A stretch of 64,000 nucleotides of DNA from Bacillus sp. FJAT-44742 (GCF_002797315.1 NZ_KZ454937.1:89439-153438); one strand, 5' to 3'; positions 15,690-23,954 are shown, counted from the first letter of the stretch. Notes: a model not told the origin generated them from the sequence alone. Made by a program: numbers and translations.

Positions 15690-16000
15690 TTCATAAAACA
15701 AAGAGAAAGGAAGGAGCTATATTACTAACCCCTTCCTTTTTATATTTAAACCAGTGAAAGATCACCAGTTTTTTTCTGTAACCCTAATTGTTTATTTAAT
15801 AATATGTCTAGTTCCTGGCTACAATGAACGGTTCTTTTATCTGTGAAGCCATACAGTTCTGCTTTCTTATACATTTCTAATTTTTTATTCTTTATTTTTC
15901 TATCAATGAGTCCTTCCATTTCATCGTTATCCTCCCATATGTAATAAATGGCTTAGATATCTTTGCTGAAATGTTCTAGTTGAGAATAAAACACATATAC
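15690..16000 (-). repeat. Duplicated Spo0E-like segment, copy 2
   Basis: Counterpart of 13860-14160: terminator with GGAAGG...CCTTCC arms, Spo0E-like gene, and an upstream stretch containing GCTGAAATGTTCT (15965-15977). Some plus-strand remnant coding (15590-15681, ending EVVEREYEEEN) precedes it. Confidence 0.6.
15746..15919 (-). CDS. Spo0E-like aspartyl-phosphate phosphatase, copy 2
   Basis: A 57-residue protein read from ATG at 15919, about 11 bases after GGGAGG. It contains SQELDILLNKQ and the preceding KLEMYKKAELYGFTDKRTV helix, closely matching copy 1 at 13908. The signature residues are intact, so activity on Spo0A-P is plausible. Two copies within 2 kb suggest selection for dosage or different regulation. 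Confidence 0.82.
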   Translation of the reverse strand: MEGLIDRKIKNKKLEMYKKAELYGFTDKRTVHCSQELDILLNKQLGLQKKTGDLSLV

Positions 16001-16199
16001 AATCATAGGATATAGGATCTGTTGAATGTTGCTATATTATGTTTTGTAAATAAAAAAAGTTAAATATTACACTAAAGGCTTAAGGGTGGAACGCTGATAT
16101 GCTTACTCAAAATTGAACAACTAGAGCATACATAAATAAGGAAAGCACCTCACTATAGTAGCGGATATCCCCGGGGAAGGGGATGAAAGTAGAATAAGA
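15920..16199. other. Noncoding stretch with small hairpin
   Basis: It holds the upstream region of the second Spo0E-like gene and a hairpin ATCCCC...GGGGAT near 16167-16184. No gene seen. Confidence 0.4.
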
Positions 16200-16220
16200 G
16201 GACCTTTGATTTAAAGGTCC
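16200..16220 (-). terminator. Hairpin after SASP-like gene
   Basis: Arms GGACCTTT (16200-16207) and AAAGGTCC (16213-16220), 10 bp downstream of the SASP-like stop on the minus strand, followed by a weakly T-rich stretch. Confidence 0.6.
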
Positions 16221-16230
16221 CCGAAAGCTA

Positions 16231-16344
16231 CTATTGTTGTCGGTTTTGTTGATTTTGGTTTTGCTGCTGCTTGCGCTGCTGAGCTTGCTGGTTTTGTTGA
16301 CGAACTTCTTGAGCGTCTGTTTCACGCGCAAATTCATTTTCCAA
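16231..16344 (-). CDS. Gamma-type small acid-soluble spore protein (SspE-like), short form
   Basis: A 37-residue peptide starting with TTG at 16344, very close to AAGAGGTGA (the preceding codon is a stop, so no other start is available). EFARETDAQEVRQQNQQAQQ follows the gamma-SASP repeat pattern, and the rest is almost pure Gln/Asn/Lys. Gamma SASPs are an amino-acid reserve stored in the spore core. It is shorter than the usual 60-90 residues, with one repeat only, so it could be truncated. It should be transcribed in the forespore, but no sigma-G promoter was confirmed. Confidence 0.62.
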   Translation of the reverse strand: MENEFARETDAQEVRQQNQQAQQRKQQQNQNQQNRQQ

Positions 16345-16549
16345 TCACCTCTTGAGCCCCTTACAAATGAATAATGCCATGAATCCCTGTCCCAAAGAGG
16401 GGGAAGAATTCATTTGTATATTATAAAGATGGAAATCCGTGTTCCTCATCTTTAAAGGGAACATATTTCAATAGCCCTCTTAATTAAAGAATACATTTAG
16501 GTTTTAAAGGAAAAATAAAAACCTACTCACTTCTTGGGAGGGAAAAATA

Positions 16550-17014
16550 ATGAGCTTTTTTAAAGAAGATTCTCCAAAGGAAAACCGCGCTTCCCGAAAG
16601 CAGGAACAATCTACAGATACAGAATTTGCGAGAGATAATGCTCATATTGAGCTTCGGGAAGAAGAAATAGACGTGCATAAGCATCGAGCAGAAACAGGAG
16701 ATGTGACCCTTCATAAAGATATTATTGAAGAGGAAAAAGAGATTAACGTGCCTCTATCCCACGATCAAGTTGTTATTGAGAGAAAAGCAGTTAATCATGA
16801 GCCATCAGAGGAACCAATTGGAAAGGAAGAAACGATCCGGATCCCTGTGACGGCTGAAAAACTTGATGTTGACAAACACACCGTAGTGACAGGTGAGGTC
16901 TCAGCCCATAAACAGGCTGTGGAAGAAACAGAACAAATAAAAGATGTCCTTCATAAAGAAGTAGCTGACGTTGAAGAACATGGAGATGCAGAAATAATTA
17001 ATGATGACAAATAG
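16550..17014 (+). CDS. YsnF/AvaK (DUF2382) stress protein
   Basis: A 154-residue acidic soluble protein with ATG at 16550 after GGGAGGG. It contains two related blocks of the DUF2382 type: IELREEEIDVHKH, GDVTLHKDIIEEEKEINVP, and IRIPVTAEKLDVDKH, GEVSAHKQAVEETEQI. Such proteins are induced by general stress in Bacillus (YsnF), with unknown mechanism. An inverted repeat (TAGGTTTT...AAAACCTA, about 16498-16525) lies before the ribosome site. A second DUF2382 gene follows. Confidence 0.8.
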   Translation: MSFFKEDSPKENRASRKQEQSTDTEFARDNAHIELREEEIDVHKHRAETGDVTLHKDIIEEEKEINVPLSHDQVVIERKAVNHEPSEEPIGKEETIRIPVTAEKLDVDKHTVVTGEVSAHKQAVEETEQIKDVLHKEVADVEEHGDAEIINDDK

Positions 17015-17109
17015 CCTTTGCATTTAATTGCTTTTTCCTACTTAACGTTTGTTAAGTAGGATTTTTACTTATGTAATTTACAACTAAACACAATAGGAGG
17101 GTAAAATTA

Positions 17110-17617
17110 ATGAAAAAATCTATTTTGTTTGGATCCATTATTGGTGGACTTATTATTTTTTTGTTAGGGGGATCTTTTTTTGCAGGAGTTGTTATGGGGG
17201 GGATTATAGGGGGATATGGGGAGCCTTCTTCGGGCAAAAAAATCATTGCCTGGAAAAAGTACGAAAAAAGACTCCTCTTTAAAAGTTCGTGAAGAAGAAC
17301 TAGAAATAAAAAAAGTGAAAGTTCCTATAGGGGAAGTTAACGTTCATAAGGAAGTAATAAAAGACAATAAAACGATTACCGTGCCAATTAAACGTGAAGA
17401 AATGGTAATTGAAGCAGGGGATGAAGAGTATTACCGTATTCCTCTAAAGGAGGAGGAAATTAAAGTCAGTAAACATCCTGTTACATTAAATGAGGTTTCT
17501 ATAAAAAAACAACGAAAAAATGAGATTCAAAAAGTGAAAACCACACTAAAAAAAGAAAAAGTTATATCTGACGTTAACGGAGAGGCAGACATGAAAGAAC
17601 AGGATCCTATTACGTAA
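17110..17617 (+). pseudogene. Membrane-anchored DUF2382 (YsnF-like) protein split by a frameshift in an A7 run
   Basis: The first frame (ATG at 17110, AGGAGGG site) gives a glycine-rich membrane segment (MKKSILFGSIIGGLIIFLLG) and stops at 17292. The second frame (from 17216) gives a DUF2382 domain (VREEELEIKKVKVPIGEVN, RIPLKEEEIKVSKH) but has no good start of its own. Removing one A from the run of seven at 17236-17242 joins both into one 168-residue protein. The shift may be a real mutation, a sequencing artefact or slippage-based expression. It lies 96 bp after the first DUF2382 gene. Confidence 0.7.
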
Positions 17618-17635
17618 ATTGTTTATGGACTTGTC

Positions 17636-17712
17636 AAGGCAATTGTGGGACGTTCTCGTTATTGCCCACCGCCACTTGTTGCGCCTCACGTGAAAGCGAA
17701 GTGCATTGCCTT
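17636..17712. other. Possible small structured RNA
   Basis: AAGGCAAT (17636-17643) pairs with ATTGCCTT (17705-17712), enclosing GTGGG (17645-17649) with CCCAC (17665-17669) and a GC-rich third segment. This would give a three-way junction of about 77 nt. No promoter or terminator was verified. Confidence 0.3.
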
Positions 17713-17885
17713 AAGGGACATAAAAAAAGAAATGAACACTAGATCTGTCTTTAAGGCATGAGTTAAAGGTAATATAACCTCTTTATAACCTTTCTTTTAG
17801 TAGGTCAGCGTCTTTAAACATTTGTGACCATTTATTATTCTCTTCTTTTTTATATCCGTGTTCACTCAGAGTACACCCTGTGTGA

Positions 17886-18065
17886 ACAAACGATAATTCA
17901 CTTAAATTAGGGGATGCGAGTGTTCAAACAGACTTGTTAAAAGAAAAGACTTTTAAATTTTTACTAAAACTTATAGAGATAAACTTAGACAGAAGCCTTA
18001 TAGATAGTTTAAATGAAATTCCATTTAAGGTATTTCAAAATGATTATGGCTTGGAAATCAAATAA
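17886..18065 (+). pseudogene. Remnant reading frame of unknown origin
   Basis: Sixty codons open after a stop at 17883-17885, with no ATG. The peptide (LLKEKTFKFLLKLIEINLD...FQNDYGLEIK) looks like the end of a larger protein and is followed by a terminator. No family recognised. Confidence 0.35.
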
Positions 18066-18090
18066 GTGCCCAAAAAGGCACTTATTTTTA
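18064..18090 (+). terminator. Intrinsic terminator
   Basis: Arms AAGTGCC (18064-18070) and GGCACTT (18077-18083) followed by ATTTTTA. It overlaps the stop codon of the remnant frame. Confidence 0.7.
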
Positions 18091-18096
18091 GGAGAA

Positions 18097-18258
18097 TTAT
18101 GATTTTTTCCTCCAGGTGCTGTTTGGTTTAGAGGTAGGCGGGTAAGGTTGTCCTTTTTTTAGATCAGCTGTAATATTAGTTTTTCCACCTCTGGGACCAA
18201 TTTGTTCATGAGTTCCAGTTTTTCTGGTTTCTTTACCTGGTTTATTTTTTTTAGTCAC
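18097..18258 (-). CDS. YjzC-like small protein
   Basis: A 53-residue protein starting with GTG at 18258 after AGGAGGTG. It has the pattern of Bacillus YjzC-type proteins: KPGKETRKTGTHEQIGPRGG, then a KKGQPYPPTSKPNSTWRKK C terminus. It is basic and Pro/Gly-rich, with no membrane segment. The family is widespread in Bacillaceae and has no known function. Confidence 0.6.
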   Translation of the reverse strand: MTKKNKPGKETRKTGTHEQIGPRGGKTNITADLKKGQPYPPTSKPNSTWRKKS

Positions 18259-18514
18259 TATATTCACCTCCTCGTTTATGCTATACGTTTTGGTATTAAA
18301 GAAGGTTGCAAAGTATGAATCAGAATGGATAGATATGGTTTTTCTAGATTAAAAATAAGCTGTAGAACCCTTTAAAGATCAGATTTGATTCTTACCATGC
18401 AGAGATAATTCTCTTTATCAGAGCATCTCCCAACAATTAAAATATTTATCTACTATAGTAACTTTTACCATTACATTATATAGTAGATATATATGTCTTT
18501 TGGAGGGGTTCAAA

Positions 18515-19585
18515 CTGTCTAATTTACTAATTGTTGGTGGGTTTATTTTTTGGTTATTTTTTGGAATTAAAGCCATTATCATTTATATAAAAAAGAATGG
18601 TAATGCTAAAAAAACATTTATGTATTCCGGGGTGTCATTTGTAGTTATGTTTGTTGGGGGAGCTATAGCATCTTCCTCTACTGAACAAGTAATATCGGAT
18701 ATGGAAGAAGTAGAAGCTGAAAACGTTACAGAAGAAGAACAACGTAAGGCTGAAGAAGAAACTAAGAAACAAGAAGAAGAGGAACAACGCAAGGCTGAAG
18801 AAGAAGCTAAGAAACAAGAAGAAGAGGAACAACGCAAGGCTGAAGAAGAAGCTAAGAAACAAGAAGAAGAGGAACAACGCAAGGCTGAAGAAGAAGCTAA
18901 GAAACAAGAAGAAGAGGAACAACGCAAGGCTGAAGAAGAAGCTAAGAAACAAGAAGAAGAGGAACAACGTAAGGCCGAAGAAGAAGCTAGGAAGAATGAA
19001 TTTTCTAATCTAATCATTTCTTCAGATGCACCAGGAATATATGACACTAAAAAAGATTTTAATAGCTTTTATAGACAAACAGACTTTAGAAAGAATGTAA
19101 GTGATCGGTATGACGACGAGATCATTCTTTTATATAGAGAGTTTTCATCTTCAGGACGCTCCTACAATGACACAAGGAATCATGTAGGCGATATTCAGAT
19201 ATATGCAGAGAAAGATTCAGGATTAAAAAACCTTTCTTTTAAAGAGGCTTTTGAATTTGGAAAAGAGTTTTTGCCAAATAATTATAGCTTTGAACATACC
19301 AGTGAAGCTTTATACGTTGATAAGAATTCTGATGGGGATACTGTTATTCTTTACACAGAGAAGTTCCAAACTATTGTTGAGGGTCTAAGTGGTAATCCTA
19401 GTGATTCTTATGAAAGTGTTAGTGTAACTAAAGGAAAAAATGGAACTGAATTTATCAGAATAGGTCACTCCCCTGGCACAAGACATGCAAAAAGGATAAA
19501 CATAGAGTTAAAAGACGATGAGGACACTCTAGATTATATTATCAATTCTTATGATCGAGACGAACTTCCTGAAGAATATAGGTAG
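18515..19585 (+). CDS. Membrane-anchored protein with six 15-residue charged repeats
   Basis: A protein of about 356 residues. No ATG fits: CTG at 18515 or TTG at 18500 are the candidates around GGAGGGG (18502-18508), and CTG has the better spacing. Two hydrophobic segments (LLIVGGFIFWLFFGIKAIIIY and YSGVSFVVMFVGGAI) precede a long E/K/Q helix built from the repeat QRKAEEEAKKQEEEE. The C-terminal 190 residues form a globular domain with no motif I know. The repeat helix is likely a rigid single helix holding the C-terminal domain away from the membrane. Confidence 0.72.
   Translation: MSNLLIVGGFIFWLFFGIKAIIIYIKKNGNAKKTFMYSGVSFVVMFVGGAIASSSTEQVISDMEEVEAENVTEEEQRKAEEETKKQEEEEQRKAEEEAKKQEEEEQRKAEEEAKKQEEEEQRKAEEEAKKQEEEEQRKAEEEAKKQEEEEQRKAEEEARKNEFSNLIISSDAPGIYDTKKDFNSFYRQTDFRKNVSDRYDDEIILLYREFSSSGRSYNDTRNHVGDIQIYAEKDSGLKNLSFKEAFEFGKEFLPNNYSFEHTSEALYVDKNSDGDTVILYTEKFQTIVEGLSGNPSDSYESVSVTKGKNGTEFIRIGHSPGTRHAKRINIELKDDEDTLDYIINSYDRDELPEEYR
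18737..19006 (+). repeat. 45-bp tandem repeat, six units, inside coding sequence
   Basis: GAACAACG(C/T)AAGGC recurs exactly every 45 bp at 18737, 18782, 18827, 18872, 18917 and 18962. Inner units are nearly identical, which suggests recent slippage or unequal crossing over; the number of units may vary between strains. Confidence 0.92.
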
Positions 19586-19597
19586 TACATTTTTTAT

Positions 19598-19640
19598 AAG
19601 AGTGGAAGCTGAAAAATTCTTTTCCTGCTTCCACTCTTTT
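19598..19640 (+). terminator. Intrinsic terminator
   Basis: Arms AAGAGTGGAAGC (19598-19609) and GCTTCCACTCTT (19627-19638), with T residues following. Confidence 0.85.
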
Positions 19641-19711
19641 CACATTCAAGTTAAAAGTTACTTGTTACTTCAACAGGTGTTTAAAGATAGAGATTATAGG
19701 AGGAACGGTCA

Positions 19712-19876
19712 ATGGGAGGAAGTGACAACCCAAAAAGAGATCTAAAAACTCTATTGTTTGATACTACATTTTTAGTTGCTGGTATAACGGCTTTAAGTTA
19801 CTTTTGCGCTTACTCCTATGAAAAGGGATATAAAAAATTTTATGGTATTAATTACGTTTTTATTAGTGACATATAA
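19712..19876 (+). CDS. Small single-TM protein upstream of helicase
   Basis: A 54-residue protein with ATG at 19712 after AGGAGGAA. It has a polar start (MGGSDNPKRDLKTLL), one hydrophobic segment (LVAGITALSYFCAY) and the tail EKGYKKFYGINYVFISDI. This tail resembles the membrane-proximal part of larger phage-defence or hypothetical membrane proteins, so it could be a truncated N terminus. It lies 70 bp before the helicase-nuclease gene on the same strand with no terminator between. Confidence 0.5.
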   Translation: MGGSDNPKRDLKTLLFDTTFLVAGITALSYFCAYSYEKGYKKFYGINYVFISDI

Positions 19877-19946
19877 TAAGAGTTCTTTTTGGGCTGTTAT
19901 TATAAATTAATAAAACTGTAATTTTATTACAGAAAGAAGTGATCGT

Positions 19947-22900
19947 TTGGGAAAATATAAAAACATAATTTCAACAATTGGCCGTGGTAATAAGTTAAGT
20001 CGATGCGCGGATGCTGCAGGAAGATTTTTTAATCAAACAGAAATTATTAATAGTTGGAAAGTATCGTATCATGAGAGAGTTTCTCGAAATGAAGGGGAGG
20101 AAGGTTTACGATTACCTCAATTTGGAGCATTATCTGCAATTCGTGCCCATTGGGCGACATCAAAATCTCCAGCAACAATTGTCTTACCCACTGGAACAGG
20201 GAAGTCAGAAACAATGTATGCTACGATTATTTCTGAAAGGGTACCTTCAACACTTATCATTGTACCTTCTAATCTTTTGAGGGAACAAATTTTTGAAGGA
20301 GCAAGGCAATTTGGGATACTTTCAAAATTAGAAATGATTTCAGATGAAGTTATCTATCCAACGACTTTCCTTTATAAGTCAAAAGTATCAGATGAGGAAG
20401 AAACAATCCTGATTGATACTCTTAAAGAGGCTAATATAGTTGTTTCAACTCCGGGTATGATTAAAAAGATGCCTTCTTCTGTTTTTGATACACTTGTTGA
20501 AAAAGTAGAGGTAGTTATATTTGATGAAGCACATCATCTTGCAGCCCCTGATTGGGGAACAGTTAGAGAAAGGTTTTCGGGTAAAAAAATTTTACAATTT
20601 ACTGCCACTCCTTTTAGAAATGACGGTAAAAAGATCGATGGTAAAATAATTTTCAACTATGGTTTGGCATTGGCTCAAAAAGCTGGATATTTTAAACCAA
20701 TCGATTTTTATCCCATTCAGGAATTTGACGAGCAAAAGTCTGACAAAGAAATCGCGAAAACTGCTATTAAGCAATTAGAAAAAGACGTTTTGAAATATGA
20801 ACACGTACTTTTAGCGAGAGCAAGTACCCGAAAACGAGCGGATGAGTTATATGAAAAAATCTACTCTCAATATGAAGTTTATAACCCTGTTGTGATTCAC
20901 GGTGGCATTCCTCCTGCTAAAAGAAATAAATACTTACAGCAAGTTAAAGATGGTAAATCGAAAATTGTGGTATGTGTAGACATGTTTGGCGAAGGAATAG
21001 ATATTCCAACGTTGAAGATTGCAGCAATTCACGATAAGTATAAATCGCTTCCGATTACACTTCAATTCATTGGACGATTTGCTCGAACAAGTGGCAATAA
21101 GTTGGGCAATGCAAAGCTCATCACGAATGTGGCAATGGACGATTTGAAAGAAGCGATTGAAGAGTTATACCATCAAGACGCTGACTGGAATCAACTTCTT
21201 AATGTCCATTCAAATCAAGCTATTAATAAGGAACTTGAGCTTGGTGAATTCATTGATAAGTTTGAAAAAGGTCATGTGAAGGAGATAGATTTATCCCAAT
21301 TAAAGATGAAAGTAAGCACCAGAATGTTTAAACACCCCTCAAAAAGTATTCTTGTTAATGGATGGAAACAAGTTTTGAATCCAGATAGAACTACGTCATT
21401 AATAAATGAAGAAGACTATGTTTATATTTTCATTGAGGAAATCGAAACAAAGGTTGGTTGGTCAGATCAAAAGGATATTGTTCAATATAATTACGATTTC
21501 TTTGTGCTGTTCTTTGATAATGATAATGGAATCGTTCATATTAACGAAACTGATACTGGAAAAGGAAATCAGCTTGTGCAAAGTATGTTTTCGGAAGCAT
21601 TAGCAATTAAGGGAGATTCAATTTACCGAAGCTTAGATGGAATTAATCGATTAATGTTAGGAACGTTGGGATTAAAGCAAAAACCAAGCGGAAGAATTAG
21701 TTTTAGAATGTTTGCTGGTGCTGATATTAAATCTGGGATCAGTGAGGCTGTGGCATCGGGATCGACTAAGTCTAATTTATTCGGGTATGGTTATCGAGGT
21801 GGGGAACGAATAAGCATAGGGTGTTCATATAAAGGGAAAGTTTGGATGCGTTGGGTAGAGCAGGTAAAATTCTGGACAGATTGGTGTCAGAAAATAGGGC
21901 AGAAGGTATTGGATGATACTATTGATACGAATAGTATATTAAATAATTCTCTTGCTCTTGAAGTTATTAAGGAATTTCCAGAAGGCGTCCCTTATAAAAT
22001 CTCGATGCCTGAAACAATTGAAGTTTCCAATTCTACCACTAAACAGTTGTATATTTCTAAAGAACAAAAGTCATTTCCATTTTATCAAACAGATTTAAAG
22101 AATCCTGGTTTATTTAATGGGAATCTTCGTTTTGAAATTTGGATAAATGAACGAAAATATATCTTTGAACAGATTATTGATGAGACTTCATATAATTTCA
22201 AGCAAATTGAAGGTGAAGAGCTAAAAGTGAAATCCGGTAATGGAACTGTTAAAATGACTGAATATCTGTACGAATACTCACCGGAAATTTCGTTCATACA
22301 AAACGATGGAACTATTACTGTAGTACAAGAAAATTTAAAAACAGTAATAAAACCCAAGAGTGACATCGCATTGTCACAAAACTCTCTGAATGCTATTAAT
22401 TGGAACAAATTTAATGTCGATATAAAGTCTGAATCTCAAGGAAGAGGAAGAAAGACTGATTCGATTCAATATGCTACGATACACAAAATTGTGGATCAGA
22501 GATCAGATATTATTTTCGATGATGATGGAGCGGGAGAAATCGCAGATGTCGTTACGGTCAAGATTAATACGGAAAATAAAAAAGTTATATTTCACCTGTA
22601 CCATTGCAAATATTCAGCCGAAAAACTTCCCGGAGCTCGTGTGAGTGACTTATATGAAGTATGTGGTCAAGCTGAAAAGTCAATTATGTGGAATGATAAT
22701 GTCTTACAAATTGTTCAACGAATGATTGAACGAGAAAATATTAGGCAAAGAAAATATGATGAAACTCGATTTGAGAAAGGAGACTTACGAACTCTGTATA
22801 TGTTGAAAAAGATGGTGAAATCCGGGTTTGAAACAGAATTTGAAATATCAATTGTTCAACCGGGAGTCTCGATAATGAAAATCACAGATTCAATGAAACA

Positions 22901-22973
22901 AATTATTCTGGCAACTGATTCATACCTAAAAGAAACTTATGGCTTACATCTGACATGTTATTTTAGTGAATAG
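19947..22973 (+). CDS. DEAH-box helicase with C-terminal nuclease-like domain (putative defence protein)
   Basis: A 1008-residue protein starting with TTG at 19947 after AAAGAAGTGAT. An SF2 helicase core is clear: LPTGTGKSE (Walker A, residues 80-88), FDEAHHL (193-196), FTATPFR, and in the second RecA domain CVDMFGEGIDIP and QFIGRFART. The middle 400 residues are unassigned. Near residues 855-910, GEIADVVTVK and FHLYHCKYS, with LYEVCGQAEKS, fit a PD-(D/E)xK restriction-like nuclease. Single-gene helicase-nucleases of this size are found in restriction and phage-defence islands. No methyltransferase or specificity subunit is nearby. Role in defence is inferred. Confidence 0.72.
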   Translation: MGKYKNIISTIGRGNKLSRCADAAGRFFNQTEIINSWKVSYHERVSRNEGEEGLRLPQFGALSAIRAHWATSKSPATIVLPTGTGKSETMYATIISERVPSTLIIVPSNLLREQIFEGARQFGILSKLEMISDEVIYPTTFLYKSKVSDEEETILIDTLKEANIVVSTPGMIKKMPSSVFDTLVEKVEVVIFDEAHHLAAPDWGTVRERFSGKKILQFTATPFRNDGKKIDGKIIFNYGLALAQKAGYFKPIDFYPIQEFDEQKSDKEIAKTAIKQLEKDVLKYEHVLLARASTRKRADELYEKIYSQYEVYNPVVIHGGIPPAKRNKYLQQVKDGKSKIVVCVDMFGEGIDIPTLKIAAIHDKYKSLPITLQFIGRFARTSGNKLGNAKLITNVAMDDLKEAIEELYHQDADWNQLLNVHSNQAINKELELGEFIDKFEKGHVKEIDLSQLKMKVSTRMFKHPSKSILVNGWKQVLNPDRTTSLINEEDYVYIFIEEIETKVGWSDQKDIVQYNYDFFVLFFDNDNGIVHINETDTGKGNQLVQSMFSEALAIKGDSIYRSLDGINRLMLGTLGLKQKPSGRISFRMFAGADIKSGISEAVASGSTKSNLFGYGYRGGERISIGCSYKGKVWMRWVEQVKFWTDWCQKIGQKVLDDTIDTNSILNNSLALEVIKEFPEGVPYKISMPETIEVSNSTTKQLYISKEQKSFPFYQTDLKNPGLFNGNLRFEIWINERKYIFEQIIDETSYNFKQIEGEELKVKSGNGTVKMTEYLYEYSPEISFIQNDGTITVVQENLKTVIKPKSDIALSQNSLNAINWNKFNVDIKSESQGRGRKTDSIQYATIHKIVDQRSDIIFDDDGAGEIADVVTVKINTENKKVIFHLYHCKYSAEKLPGARVSDLYEVCGQAEKSIMWNDNVLQIVQRMIERENIRQRKYDETRFEKGDLRTLYMLKKMVKSGFETEFEISIVQPGVSIMKITDSMKQIILATDSYLKETYGLHLTCYFSE

Positions 22974-23095
22974 ATAAAATGGTTCTCAATCACTGAACTA
23001 GAAAGAAATTACACGTTTGGTGAAAATGATTTTAAGTTAAGAGTTCTAAGGAATACCTCTATTTCAATTCTCATTTATAGGGGGTGTTATTCAAT

Positions 23096-23183
23096 AAGAA
23101 AAGTCGACTTTTCTTTAGCGCTGATTTTTGTAAATACAAACTCATATCACAAAGGTAAACGTTTCGATGTTTACCTTTGTGAT
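23096..23183. repeat. Two palindromes downstream of helicase gene
   Basis: A perfect 20-bp palindrome lies at 23096-23115 (centre GTCGAC). It is followed by a hairpin with 15-bp arms (23146-23160 ATCACAAAGGTAAAC and 23169-23183). The second has no T run, so it may be a weak terminator or a recombination-related site next to the resolvase. Confidence 0.5.
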
Positions 23184-23218
23184 TAAGAAGGTGTCTCATT
23201 AAGCTCTATTCACTAGAA

Positions 23219-23776
23219 TCATTTTCTTTGAGACAAATAACGATAGAGGGTAGCTCTCCCTATCCCCGTAGCGTCTAATATTTCTTGAATACTATATTCT
23301 TTACTATCATACATCCGAAAGGCCATATCCAACTTGGATTGGTCTTTTTTTGGCCTTCCACCTTTTCTGCCGCGAGCTCTTGCTGCATCCAGTCCAGATT
23401 TCGTACGTTCCGAAATAATATCTCGTTCAAATTGAGCAAGCCCACTGAAAATCGTGAAAACGAGCTTCCCCATGGCTGTGGTCGTATCAATATTTTCATT
23501 AATGGAGACAAAGTTAATGCCTTTCTCTTGGAAGTCATTTATTAAGTCTACTAAATGCTTTGTACTCCTACCGATACGATCAAGTTTGTAAACGACAACG
23601 GTATCTCCTTCTCGAAGATACTTCAGCATTTCATTAAAGGCTGGTCTATCTTTTTTGGTACCAGTGACTTTTTCTGCATAGATGTTTTTTTCTTCTACCC
23701 CATATTTCTTTAACGCATCAAACTGCATATGTAGATTTTGATCTTTGGTACTCACCCGAGCATAGCCAAATAACAT
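23219..23776 (-). CDS. Serine recombinase (resolvase/invertase family)
   Basis: A 185-residue site-specific recombinase with ATG at 23776 after AAGGAG. It has the catalytic serine in ARVSTKDQN, the DRIGRSTKHL motif, ISERTKSGLDAARARGRKGGRP at the linker, and a C-terminal HTH (SIQEILDATGIGRATLYRYL). The length is typical of small resolvases encoded by plasmids and Tn3-type transposons. The upstream inverted repeat at 23929-23954 is a possible res-site component. Likely job: dimer resolution of the element or a relic of a transposon. No transposase is nearby. Confidence 0.88.
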   Translation of the reverse strand: MLFGYARVSTKDQNLHMQFDALKKYGVEEKNIYAEKVTGTKKDRPAFNEMLKYLREGDTVVVYKLDRIGRSTKHLVDLINDFQEKGINFVSINENIDTTTAMGKLVFTIFSGLAQFERDIISERTKSGLDAARARGRKGGRPKKDQSKLDMAFRMYDSKEYSIQEILDATGIGRATLYRYLSQRK

Positions 23777-23928
23777 TTTTGTAACTCCTTTTTGATTTCC
23801 TTACTTTTATGTTATCAAAAAGGACAAATAAAATATATATTGAAACTTAGATTTTGAGATGTCTTTTGAAACTGTAAATTTGTCAAAATCCAAAAATATA
23901 GCGTGAGTTTTTTAAGGTTGATAAATCG

Positions 23929-23954
23929 TTATCAAAAACGAATGTTTTTGATAA
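23929..23954. promoter_or_regulatory. Candidate recombinase-binding inverted repeat
   Basis: TTATCAAAAAC (23929-23939) and GTTTTTGATAA (23944-23954) form a perfect repeat with a 4-bp spacer, 150 bp upstream of the resolvase start. Half-sites (TTATCAAAAA) recur at 23812-23821 and, inverted, near 15498-15508. It fits a res-type site or the recombinase's own operator. Confidence 0.5.

Noticed and set aside
16107-16337. 76-codon minus-strand frame over the SASP-like gene
   Set aside because: The other frame in this place gives a clear gamma-SASP pattern and a stop before the hairpin; this frame is Ser/Lys-rich noise reading through the hairpin.
18737-19006. Possible CRISPR array
   Set aside because: The 45-bp units are contiguous with no spacers and lie in frame within a protein gene. 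No CRISPR array was seen anywhere in the window.
18583-19047. Long minus-strand frames opposite the 45-bp repeats
   Set aside because: They are mirror frames of the repeat-coding strand, rich in Ser/Phe/Cys, without ribosome sites.
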